Positions 45,101 through 56,300 of a stretch of DNA of 64,000 nt are shown piece by piece (the first letter of the stretch is position 1; each line of letters opens with the position of its first letter). The position numbers and the translations under genes are program-made. This DNA comes from Endomychus coccineus. Lineage: Eukaryota > Arthropoda > Insecta > Coleoptera > Endomychidae. The notes under the pieces were generated by a model. It was not told the DNA's origin, did no database searches, and saw only the letters and a list, made by a program, of their open reading frames with translations. The DNA lies in contig OY294067.1 of NCBI GenBank assembly GCA_958510875.1, forward strand, positions 260,959,736 through 261,023,735, in the 5' to 3' direction.

Positions 45101-47666
45101 AAGAAAAAAGTGCTCTTCCACCAGGATAACGCACCGGCCTACAGGTCCGCAGTCGCGATGGCAAAATTGCATGAATTGCGCCACGAATTGGTTCATCATC
45201 CAACATGTGCTCCAGCTTTGGCCCCCTGCGATTATTATCTCTTTCAAAACTTGAAGAAATGACTCGGCGGAAAAAGATTTGGCTCCAACGATGAGTTTAT
45301 AGGTGAAATAAACGCCTGTTTTGAAGGATTGCCTAAATCGAATTATTTGGAAGGGAACAAAAATTAGAATAACGTTGGACGAAGTGTATCGGGCTACAAG
45401 TAGATTATGTTGAGAAATAAAATAAGTATTACCAAATAAATCATTTCTTGTTTAATTTTTCATCTTGCCCTCGTATGAAGTATATAGCGTAAGGGAAGTA
45501 TCGTAATCGACCCAAAAATTTCTCCGGATTTTTGTTTGTGCCAAGATAGTCATTATAAATGGACCGACAAGGTCTCATAAGCTACCTAGTTGAAGTAACA
45601 AAGTACCACTGAGGAGATCATATGTTTTGAAAATTGCTTCTTTTTACCAACACAATTATAAAATACATAGTGCGTAAAGATTTCAGGATTTTCAAATATT
45701 CTCTTGGTATCAACAATTGAAACCTGCTTGTATTACTAGAATAATGGCACATACAATACACCTGAAGCGCTCTTCATCCGTATTAGTATAACATGAAGAA
45801 GAATGTAGAGTAGACAACGCATAACGAAACCCAATCATAATAAATCTAACTAAGCATTATAACTGATAGGCCATTCAATAAGTATCATCTCCAGTAGTGG
45901 CAATATCACTGGCACATATAAGACGTTGCCAAATAAACGGTCAGATATGGAATCATAGTTCAACATTTCGTTCTGCTTAAGTCATTACCATAGACCTTTT
46001 AGAAAAAATGTATGTTCACTACTATTCGATGCATGTTTACATCTCACAACCTAGTAGGAGTAGGGCAAAGTACTGGGTTATGATTGGCTAATGCGTGCTC
46101 GGGACTTCACATATACTTTAATAACACATGTGTACAACGACAAGGAAAATCAATCAATTACATAAACCAAGTTTCAAACCTGGTATTCCCAAAAACATAA
46201 GAATTTTACAAACTAACCTGTGATAACGTTGCGCGTAGATTTTCAAACATACTCTGTTAGAATAAAAGAATATGAACCTGGGTCTTACTGCCTGGATAAG
46301 CAATGCTGTTGCAGCATCAATATGGCGCTAGAGCCGTTAGCCAACCACAGTCCGGTATTTGGCCCCATAATACAACTAGGTTAATTATTGTGAAATGCAA
46401 ACATGCCTATTCGATTCCGTTACTAATTTTTCATCTACTCTACTGCATCTTGTAAGTGGAATAACCAAACAGCTAGAATTTGACTAGCTACATACATTCA
46501 TCAAGTCTCACATGAGGATTTGTGTTATTATTAGTTTTAATATCTGTCGTAGTCGACCAGATACATACTTCAGATACAATGCCAGTTGTGTTGAAAAAAG
46601 TCGACGCATCTCGTAGACCTGCAGATTCTCGACATCCAAACGCATTTGGAGCACAAGCAATGACATGCGATACAGACCTGGGCTGGATCGTTCCATTAGA
46701 TAAAATACAAAGACGGTCATTTATTGCGGACACAGTTGAGAAAGCCTGTAACAAAAAAATATTGCATATTGCATAACGATATTAGATATATCAAATGAAC
46801 AATTGATTTGTACGAGTCACGTCTTAGTGAAGTTGGCACAACCACTTCAAAGATGAAACTTGTGAATTTATGTAATGACAAACCAAATTTCTTTCTAAAT
46901 ACAATACTTTGGTTTTTATAAAAGTTATAAATTACTTTATAAAGTTTCACGCGCTGGCAAATCATTGGAAAGCTTAGTGACGTAATATTGCCACAAAATG
47001 CGCCCTATAATTAGTTTCGTAAATATTTTACATAATTTATTAAACTTAAATAAAATAACTAATAAAAGTTCTATTTTCACTAGATTAATAAATAAATGTG
47101 ATATAATTTCACAAACACTGTAGCTTCTTCAAACTACTATTACAAAGTACTACCTTACTGCAAAAGATCTACCTAATATATAACTTTGATGACAATGTTA
47201 GGATAGATGGTTATTGAAAATTTATCTAATTGGGTTTAATCCATTGAGGGATTAAACGATAAATTGGCAGCAGACGATTATGATTAAAGTTCTATATTAG
47301 GTAACTTTTTTGTAGTAAGTTAGTACTTTGTAATTTTTGTTTGAAGAAGTTTCTGTGTTAGAGAAACTGTAGTTATATTTATTTATTAAAGTAGAGAAAA
47401 TCGACCTTTTGATAGTTATTTTATTCAAGTTTAGAATGGACTTTCATCACGTAATGTTCTATTCGACATAATTTATTCGTACTTACCCAATTTGCACCAC
47501 AACTGCCTTGATCACTGATTTTTCCGATGCTAGGACAATTAGGCCAATTTGTTCTTGCGTCGAATTCATCAGGTATGGTTTCTTTCAAGGTATTTATTCC
47601 AAAGATCAAAGGTGCCACAAAGAATAATATGATAACTTTAGAAGTATTCATGTCTACATGTAGCAT
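41927..47666 (-). CDS. cathepsin B gene 2: catalytically dead cathepsin B homologue
   Basis: Four exons (47666-47487, 46745-46569, 44220-44004, 42174-41927), all with GT-AG introns at the positions and phases of genes 1 and 3, join in frame to 273 residues (268 from the second Met, which opens a good signal peptide). Compared with the active paralogues, the propeptide is missing (signal peptide runs almost directly into [10 protein letters not shown]), CGSCW is CGANW so the catalytic Cys is Asn (residue 59), GGHAVKI is GILPVKI so the catalytic His is Leu (208), and the occluding-loop segment is deleted ([15 protein letters not shown]). The Asn of ANSWG (232) remains. With no stop or splice defect, a secreted non-proteolytic role (binding or inhibition) is inferred. 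A mariner remnant sits in intron 2. Confidence 0.85.
44004..44220 (-). CDS. cathepsin B gene 2, coding exon 3
   Basis: 72 codons plus one base. Acceptor TTGTTTCAG, donor GTGAAA. Shorter than the equivalent exons of genes 1 and 3 because the occluding loop is absent. The downstream half ([25 protein letters not shown]) still aligns with [20 protein letters not shown]. Confidence 0.88.
44380..45473 (+). mobile_element. mariner-like element, defective, in intron 2 of gene 2
   Basis: The ends CGAGGGCAAGGTGAA and the inverse of CGAGGGCAAGATGAA are flanked by TA (44378-44379, 45474-45475). At 1094 bp it is internally deleted and frameshifted. Transposase pieces are visible on the plus strand: [65 protein letters not shown] and [14 protein letters not shown] (third Asp present). 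The first catalytic Asp region is lost. Confidence 0.85.
45480..46560. other. intron sequence of gene 2, nothing recognised
   Basis: Between the mariner remnant and exon 2. Only short random frames. Confidence 0.3.
46569..46745 (-). CDS. cathepsin B gene 2, coding exon 2
   Basis: 59 codons, phase 0. Acceptor TTGTTACAG, donor [25 protein letters not shown] aligns with [19 protein letters not shown], but the CC...C..C cluster is reduced ([10 protein letters not shown]), so a disulfide pattern has changed. Confidence 0.85.
47487..47666 (-). CDS. cathepsin B gene 2, coding exon 1
   Basis: 60 codons. The hydrophobic [14 protein letters not shown] core is a signal peptide. Ten residues later comes [18 protein letters not shown], the mature N-terminus, so the roughly 60-residue propeptide of the paralogues is gone. 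Ends CGANW followed by a perfect GTAAGT donor. The second in-frame ATG (47651) is a better start for the signal peptide. Confidence 0.85.
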
Positions 47667-48324
47667 ATTTTTAAAATTAAGAATATCGTAATCAGAATAG
47701 ATAAGTACCTAATAGAATAAGAGTTATCTCTAATCATACGTAGTACGATTCAAGTGTCATAGGAGTGCATGGTAATTATAATTGTATGATTATTTTATAC
47801 CAAATTATGTCAAACCAGAACTGAATTTGCCCTGCAAGTTCAACCGATATCCATGTGTTGAATATGAAGGAAATACTCGCAAAGCGCTCAAAGGTGCTCT
47901 GCATCCCTTTTCATTATAACTTCTGACCCGTTTTTTATTTTAAAGTGTTCTCGCAACTAATATATCACAAAACCAAAATGCTAATCAAAATATTTGATTA
48001 TTTTGACATTTCGAAAATGAGTAACCAATTATCCCCCAATTAATAATCCTAATCTCCCTAAAGTGGAATATATCAATAATCGTTTGCAAACTTTCCATCA
48101 TTTTGTTAATGATGACCCTTGGATAGTAGACTTCCGCGGACAGCTAATCTTGAAAAATCTTGTCTTCCGGATGGATTCCGCGTCACAATAGCTCAACCAT
48201 TACAGGTGGCATCTTCACGGCAGGCTTGAGGCTTGAACTGAAACTGGTTCTACTGGTTTCTGTAGACGTATTTATTGTAGGAAAATCCTACACGCTACAT
48301 AATTCACTGCCTTCATTCCGGTGA

Positions 48325-49149
48325 TTAACTTCGTTCCGGCACCTGACCCTGCCGTTGTGCGATCATGTGCGAAGTGGAATTTTCGAGGATGGGAAGGTAA
48401 TATCCTGAGTCATGGTTCAGATTATTCGGATGTTTTAGGATTTCTATAGCTTCAAGGATTTTTCGCTGATAGAAGTTTGGGGCTCGGACTAGGATTTTAG
48501 TATCTTCAAAAAGGATTTGATGATTTGTGTCAAACTTGTGTTTCGCAAGTGCAGACCTACTGGTGTCACAAAGCCTTGTACAGCGCTCAAGTTCTTTCAC
48601 ACGAGTAGCTACTGTACGACCTGTTTCACCAATGTAGACTTTAAGGTATCTATCGGTATGGGTGGGTTTCCGATAAACAGAATGTCCTAAAGTACCGTCA
48701 GTCTGTCGACTAACCAATACATCCAGGAACGGGAGTGAACCTTGCGATTCGACTTCCATGGTGAAAAGGATATTGTGATGTAATGAATTTAAATGATTGA
48801 GGAAGGGAACAAGCTTTTCGCGACCATGCTGCCAAATAACGAAAGTATCATCGACATATCTAAACCAACATTTCGGCTTGAGAACAGATGAGTCAATAGC
48901 ATCTTGTTCAAAAGCTTCCATGAAGATATTAGCTATGATCGGGGAAAGTGGGGAACACATGGCAGCTCCCGAGGACTGCTCGTAGAACTTGCCATCGTAT
49001 AGAAAATATGTGGAGGATAGACAAAAATCAATTAACGGTAGCAAGTCCGTTGAAATGTTTTTGGCAGGTAACAATTGAGAAATTATGGAAAGGGTGTCTG
49101 GAATGGGAACATTGGTAAACAGTGATTCGACGTCGAAGCTGACGAGCAA
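48325..49149 (-). pseudogene. PLE reverse transcriptase-GIY-YIG with internal deletion
   Basis: An open 274-codon frame. RT motifs are LVSFDVESLFTNVP, GAAMCSPLSPIIANIFME and FRYVDDTFVIW (catalytic YVDD), then SLPFLDVLV and YRKPTHTDRYL. The frame then jumps straight to VYIGETGRTVATRVKE (GIY-YIG), so the RT thumb and the linker present in the plus-strand copy are deleted. 5'-truncated too. The RT motifs with YVDD are PLE-like. Confidence 0.85.
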
Positions 49150-49154
49150 ATCGC

Positions 49155-49672
49155 ATGGGTCAACCTATCTTCCATATATTCAAAATATAACAGATCGAAT
49201 TTCCAAAATCCTCAAACAACATAATATTTCTACCCGTTTTTCCACACTTCCAAAATTATCTCAGTTTTACAAACCTATCAAAGATCCCCTTCCTCCTCTC
49301 CACTTAGAAGGTGCTTATAGCATTCCCTGTTCTTGCGGTAAAGTCTACATTGGTGAAACAGGTCGTACATTAGCTACTCGTGTGAAAGAACATGAGCGCT
49401 GTACAAAGCTTCGTGACACCAGTAGATTTGCACTTGCGGAACACAAGTTTGACACAAATCATCAAATCCTTTTTGAAGATACCAGAATCCTAGTTCGAGC
49501 CCCAAACTTCTATCAGCGAAAAATCCTTGAAGCTATAGAAATGCTAAAACATCCGAATAATCTGAACCGTGATTCAGGATATTACCTTCCCAACATTTGG
49601 AAACCCATCCTCGAAAATTCCACTTCGCACATGATCGCACAACGGCAGGGTCAGGTGCCGGAACGAAGTTAA
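49155..49672 (+). pseudogene. PLE linker and GIY-YIG endonuclease, plus-strand copy
   Basis: Reads through the linker (TYLPYIQNITDRISKILKQH) and the zinc/GIY-YIG part (GAYSIPCSCGKVYIGETGRT, with the IPC.CGK..IG motif), KEHERCTKLRDTSRFALAEH and the C-terminus GQVPERS. No RT is present, so the copy is 5'-truncated at the palindrome centre. Confidence 0.85.
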
Positions 49673-49859
49673 TCACCGGAATGAAGGCAGTGAACTATGT
49701 AGCGTGAAGGATTTTCCTACAATAAATACGGCTACAGAAACCAGTAGAACCAGTTTCCGTTCAAGCCTCAAGCCTGCCCTGAAGATGCCACCTGTAATGG
49801 TTGAGCTATTGTGACGCGGAATCCATCCGGAAGACAAGATTTTTAATGATGACCCTAAT

Positions 49860-50984
49860 AATTACTACCTAGTATAATATTGAAGTAATCGGTAATACAA
49901 ATGATGGAAGACTTAGAATCAAGGATTATCAATAAGATTTAAAATATTAGCACTTGTAACGGACTATCCAACTTCCAATATGCCGCTGTCTTTCAAAAGA
50001 TGTGAAATATTCGCAGTGGCAGATGTTGTAATATACAACAGTTATTGTACATAATAGTATTTATTCTAGTAAGTACTGTATTGTTATGAAATACGTAAAA
50101 GTAAAGAATAAATGTTCTGTGGGGACCAAGATCGTACTGAATATTTAAAATACTATTACGATTATTACATTTCAATTTACTACTAATAAAATTTACTGTA
50201 AAGATTTTAAACCGAATGAGAAAATGTTACAATTTGATGAGAAATCAAAATTTTCATATGTAATGTGGTAGGTAAAATTGAAACTTTTTATCAAGTGCGG
50301 TTGCGCAAAAGTTCTGGCCACACTGCAAGCTTTAGCAGGAACAAGGTTGTGTTCTGAATCTGTCCGAAATCACGAATTAGTAAAAGGTTGAGAATTTTAT
50401 GCAACGAACTAGTTTGTTTCTTGTTCTGAATTCATTCCATGGATAATATATCCACTCGGAGAACCTATTACCCGAACAATTTTGAATTACATACACGCCG
50501 ACAATTCAAAACGTCCAATCACCGCTATGGCGATTTGTGGTTTTTATGGCCGCGTGATTCTATAAGCCTTCCTATGTAATTTGTTGTATGTCTGCTGATT
50601 TACTGCCGATCTGCTTGATAGATAATCCTCGAAGTAGGAATGTGCGGCTATAAGAGGCACTACATAGCAAGATTCGTACCTCCCACCATGCACTTTAATA
50701 ATTTTGCAATTTGCATGTACTTTAATTATACATGTGTTCAAGGCTAAGGAGAAACAAAAAATTTATATGAATTTTAAAACTTGCCGCTCGGAGTTTCGAG
50801 ACCGGGAAACCAAATGAATACCCGGATCTCAACAACCGATGCAGGTTGAATATTGAATTCGGTATATGTACAATTAATTCGCTCGGTGCTAAGGGCATTA
50901 TATTAACTATATGGTGGGAGGTACGAATCTCGCTTAATAGACGCTCCTTGGCTTTAAATTGTTCTGTGTGCCATCTAGCCATGT
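49860..50984. other. no recognisable gene
   Basis: AT-rich. A weak inverted match (CGTACCTCCCACCAT near 50676, inverse near 50910) suggests an old MITE, but its ends cannot be defined. Confidence 0.3.
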
Positions 50985-51310
50985 TCAAAAACCAGAAACA
51001 TCAGTCTAGAATTGAAGTCAGCCCGTCAAAGACCCACGCAATCATATTCCCTCACAAAAGACTAAACCACAACACAAACAAAGACATTATAATGTACAAC
51101 GAAAAAATTAAATGGACAAAAGAGGTGAAATATCTCGGACTGACACTTGAAAACTCACAATTACTAAACACATGAGCAACAGCATCACAAAAGCCAAACA
51201 AATACGAGGATTTCTATATCCGCTACTAAACAAACAGTAAACTAGACAATAGAAACAAAATGTCACTATACAAATCAATTATCTGGTCAGTTTTAACCAC
51301 GGTCGTACAT
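50985..51310 (+). mobile_element. jockey-type LINE fragment
   Basis: Plus-strand frame with INPSKT-like VSPSKTHAIIFPHKR, KIKWTKEVKYLGLTLEN and, after a shift, NRNKMSLYKSIIWSVLTT: the stretch after the FADD box of jockey LINEs. Short and frameshifted. Confidence 0.65.
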
Positions 51311-53100
51311 ACAGGTCTGGGAACTCGTATGTTTGACATGGGTCTCTTACGCGTAGTCCCTCGCTCAGCCACTAGCTAGCGCTTGGATCGAAGTGGTAAA
51401 ACGATTTATTTCCGGAATCGCAAGCAGTGTTACTAAGTATTCTGATTTGAGAGAGGAATATAACTGTTACTCTTGTCAAACAAATATAAAATGTTTAATA
51501 ATAATAAAGAAATAAAAATGAATAAAAAGTTAAAAATAGCTGAAGTATTAATCAAGCGATTATGTTAAATTTAGAAAATAATTAATCAATCCTTAATTTT
51601 AAATCAAACTTATTAGAACCTAAATATGAAATAAAAACTAATTTAACTCAGCCCGGATGTACCAGGGTAAAGAGTTAAACAAAACTATTATGATTTAATT
51701 ATTCAAGGAATTCTAAATCTTGTGTATTAAACAATATGACTTGATTCTAAACGAACTTGGCGAAAATTCTACCATAAACACCACAACGCAAGCTTAACTA
51801 GAAAACTTTCCAAGTTTTCTAACACATGATTTAAGTGAATAGTGAAATAGTCAAAGTAAGATTTAACTCAAGAAGTTAAAATATAACTGACTTTAGTGTG
51901 GTGAGTTTGGTTTTTTATAATCTTGGATAGCCACTCCTATTTTAGTAATATGTTTGGGGGTAGTAGCGTTTACCCAATAAGAGAGACTTGCCCCATTCTA
52001 GTGAGCTGAATATAAAAGAGCTATTCTATTTTTGTTGACAGGGACCTTGATTTATGACCTTATTTAGACTTCCTTGAATTTAGGTATTAATGAAAACTAT
52101 ATCAAATCAATATTCTAATTACATATTTCATAAGAAACGAGTGCGTCCTGCACGTCTTATGTTATGGTTACGTGAATAGATTGTAGCTTCAAAGGAAAAG
52201 ACAGGGTAAAACCCCTTTGTTCAAACCATAGCAAGTGATCTCTTTGCCGTCTCGAATTGATCATAAAAATATATCTTAACTACCAATAAACTGTAAAGCA
52301 TTTGTTTTCTTTAGAACCATTTCTGTTAAATTCGTAATTTATGTTTTCCTATTGAAACTTTGTCGTTATTTTACAAATTTCGATGACCCTTCCTTCACGA
52401 GGATTCAGCAACTATATATTTCGTTCCCGTCCCACAGATACAAAGAACAAACTGTATTAGTTTATGATGGAACGGCCGTACTAAGAAATGAACTATACCC
52501 GACTTGTCCGTAATAAAAGGCAACAAAGAATATACTATTTCTATTTACGTTAATGGGTGTTCTTAAAACCCAGCTTGAATTTTAGCAACATGTTTGACAT
52601 CTGAATGAATTGTAATTGATAATTAATAAGGCAGCTTTGCTACATTGACGAATAGACTAAACTAAATATGAATTTTGAACAACTTGCTTCACCATAGTTT
52701 GCAGAACAAACAGCAAATTTGGAAAGAATGTACCCGAATTTGAAAAAATACTTACAACAAAAAGCTCTGACGTTAAATGCAGTTATCATTATTTTGGAAC
52801 AATGCTGTGGTTAGAAATACTGTTGCATATATGCAGAAAACGCATCAGCAGCCCTTAGCTATCAGCTACCCTCGCTCATGCAGCTAATAGCCGCCGGCTG
52901 ACAAAGCTCATTTTCTGCCTTTGCGACCCTAGGAACCAAAAAAATCACTTTCGGTTATATTTTTAGGGTTAACATGACTTATTTTTATATATGCTAGACG
53001 ATTTTTTTTTCACCAGTTACACATTTACAACATAACCTCGTCGAATAAAAAAAAATTACTAAAAAGAACATTTATTTCCATAAAATTCATTACAATATAT
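51311..53100. other. no recognisable gene
   Basis: AT-rich, downstream of gene 3 (minus). Nothing coding, no inverted repeats with clear ends. Confidence 0.3.
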
Positions 53101-53142
53101 ATCTAATAAAACAATATAGAACTTTCTTTATCTGTACCATTC

Positions 53143-53348
53143 TCAAACCTTTGGTAGACCAGCGACAATTTCACTTTCAATTCCACAATGATCTTTGCCA
53201 CGGAGTATTTTGAATAGACCATTGTCACCCCAATCTGAGTTCCACGAATTAGCAATCAACCAATATGGAGTGCTCCTTTCAACACCCCAACCTAAAATTC
53301 TTATAGCATGACCACCTAGAGCGTCTCCACTTACATGTTGATAAACAC
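53143..53348 (-). CDS. CtsB: cathepsin B gene 3, coding exon 4
   Basis: Acceptor [26 protein letters not shown] (catalytic His), [14 protein letters not shown] (catalytic Asn), C-terminus AGLPKV. Same length (206 bp) as exon 4 of gene 1. Confidence 0.95.
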
Positions 53349-56300
53349 CTGGAATAGAATATATCAGTATCAATAAGAAATCCACTAAAAATAATTATCA
53401 AATTTTTTCAATTTTTAGTGGATAAGGGTGATTATTTCTTATCTATAGTGTTGGTGTATCCACAGTGTGAGCTATTTTATATAATATATCAGTATTATGA
53501 AAACTTGACAGTTTGTTAATTCAAAAACTGAGTCATGTTTCGGGAAACAAATTTAATAAAATTCTAATATGAAGTGTGTTTGGTTAACGCTGTTCCCAAA
53601 ATCAAAATTGACTCAGGAAACCGCCCTTTGTTTTATATCCTGTATATAAAATTTTAGTAGAGGTGAAAACCAATCAAATTAGTCTTACTGGCGAAGTAGT
53701 ACAAGTTGTTTGGTTAACTTTTTTATTTCCGATTTTCCGATTGTATGTGAAAAAAAGTTTCAAGTTGATCAACACTTGGGCACTGCAACGCATAAATCTC
53801 GTGCACAAAATCCGCAAGATTCGGTTCAGCAGCTCATCACTACAAATCAAACGAAAGTTTTGGACCAACAAAATTTTAATAAGGATCTATGCCGTTTGCT
53901 GGTTGGTTGCAATCTCCCAAGTGCAAAATTGGATAATTCATTATTTCAAAATTTTTTAACCAAGTACTGCAAATATGCAATTTACCGTTGAAGCGATTAA
54001 AACCGCAATCGGGAATAATCCAATATGGATATCTGTTGACGAGATATTCTTACTAATTAAACAAAATTTATTCAAACGTTAGAACAAGTAACAAAACCAA
54101 AAAATCGACCATGTTTTTCAACATAAAAGTTAATTTTTCTCGAAAACGGTCAACTTTAGAGCTTATGACCAGGAGTACCTTTTTTGTGAAGAAAACATTG
54201 GCGGTTCAAATGGTTGTCTCAAAACCGTACTTTTTCTAGTGGCGTAGAAGTTGGGGAGAAAAACACTTACTACCCCTTCGAAATTTTTACCAATTATGAC
54301 AAAAAGAATTTTTTTATCACACAGAACATAGCTTACTATGGGTAGAAAATGCTTGCCAAAGCTGTTTCCTGTACGATAAACGGTTCCGGAGATATTCGCA
54401 AAAAACGAAATTTTCTTTTCAATTTCAAAATATCTCAAAAACTAAGCGTCTGTGCATATATGTTAATAGGAACTTTTTTCTCAAAATCAAATTTTCTATC
54501 GACTGTTGAAGTTCTGCTACTAAAACCTGGGACATCCTGTATAATTGATAATATAGATAATAAATAAATAAAATAAATCTACATAGTATAAGTTATAATA
54601 TATTGAGTAGTAATAGAAAATAAGCAATAATAAATAATAAGTTGGTACCTAGTTCTTAATAGTAAATTTAATAAATATTTTTTGTGACTCCAGCATATAA
54701 TAAATAAAATACCTTCAATACAAAGATAACGGCGTTTTTTATAAATGCATAAAAGCATATTTTATTGCATATTTCAACTGGTTATTGTGCAGATTTGCAT
54801 CCATATAACTGAGTTAATGTTTAAGGGAGTTCGCATCCATCCTCAGTTTTTCAAATGGAATCTATAGCACTTTCTGTATCATTATGACGTGTTGAAAACC
54901 ATCTATCAGACATTTCAGGAAACTATTTACTCCACAGTTCTCTCTACGCCAATTTAACATGATTCTACAATTCAATAGTAGATGTCACTAATCTTACATA
55001 ATTTTTTTTATCAATCTTATCTAAAGTTACACAATTCTACGTTATTAGAATGACTACTTTGTAGCATCCTGTATTTCAAACGTTCACCACGAACTAAATA
55101 CTAATTTAACTAGAAAAAAATTAGAATATTAACAAATTTTAAATATGAAATGAAAAACCCTATGATGTGGAATATTATGAATTGAATGTGAGTAATTTTA
55201 AAACTAAATACAATTATTATGATACAAATTTTCCATAATGCTGCCTTTCTTATGTATGCCTCAAGATGAGGTGCAACCTTTGAACTTGAAACTGGTTTTA
55301 CTGATTACACTATGTAACAAAATTCAACTTTTTGTCCTGCCCAACCTTTTTGATGTTTGCGTTCGATTCTACATCTATTTCGAATAATTAAAAGCCACCT
55401 TAGAAGTTGAAGTTTGCTTTTGCGCTCAGGGCTAATTTTTTTCCAAAAGTAAAACTTCGCTGTGAATATCCTGGAATAACTTTTTATGAACTTGACTCCG
55501 CACCAGTCTATGATATATCAAATTATTCGCAATTGTGTGGATAAATAGATAAATAGTTGAAAATTGCATATGTAAGACTGTTTGGCTGCTATTTGCAGAA
55601 AAGAAAAAAAAAAGGTAAATTTTAATGAAATTTGACGTAAAAATTGCCAAATAAAAAATCGTAGAGCCAAATTCAGAATTTTTTTCGCAATTTGTATCTG
55701 TAGAGTGACTCATTAAGATATTGATACCATTCAGAAGTACATATTGATATTTATTAAAAAGTTATAGCGCGTTAACCGATAAAGTTTCGTGAAAATTCTC
55801 ACATATTTAACCCATCAAGGCCCAGGCAAAACGCAGCCTAATTACAGCCAAACTAACTTCGCAGTTCATAGCATAAGAGGAAAAAAAATTGCCTGTTTTT
55901 TTGTTTGACCAAATTGATTGTTTAAACAATGAACAATCATTTATTAATGAGCGTTTTAACAATATATAATTGCTGGGTTTGCGACAAAAAGTCCGTAGGT
56001 CATAGTAATTTTGTTGGCCGAGTCGATTTGCACCCTCAAATAGACGAAATTTTGCTGATTTATAACAATTGTTTAAACAATCAAATTGGATAAACAAAAA
56101 GACACGGGTAAGTTTTTTATTGATTCTATGATCTGCGTAGTTAGTTAAATTTTTTTTTACTTTCCTGAGCGTGGATCTAACGGAATTTTCAGCAGCTGAA
56201 TAGTTTATTAGCGTTTTAACAATAAACAGTTGTGCAAAATGCGAGGATAAGTCCATATCTCGTAATAATTTGGTCTTGTAAGTCGATCGGCACCCTCAAA

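Larger units (their letters stand above)
48120..49842. mobile_element. Penelope-like element, head-to-head pair with 14-bp TSD
   Basis: A minus-strand copy (outer end near 48155, 5' truncation near 49155) and a plus-strand copy (about 49155-49838) meet head-to-head. TTAATGATGACCCT flanks the whole pair at 48106-48119 and 49843-49856. The minus copy runs about 38 bp further at its 3' end. The copies are close but not identical, and each lacks a different part of the element. No hammerhead is recognised, so this is a different PLE lineage from the 33.6 kb one. Confidence 0.9.

Noticed and set aside
41927..47666. Gene 2 as an ordinary pseudogene
   Set aside because: No stop, frameshift or splice-site loss in four exons, although exactly the catalytic residues changed; a retained pseudoenzyme fits better, but transcript data are lacking.
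48155..49838. Hammerhead motif in the 48-49 kb PLE pair
   Set aside because: The outer segments contain CTGAAGATG-like words but no GAAA-stem arrangement with pairing stem I, so none is called.
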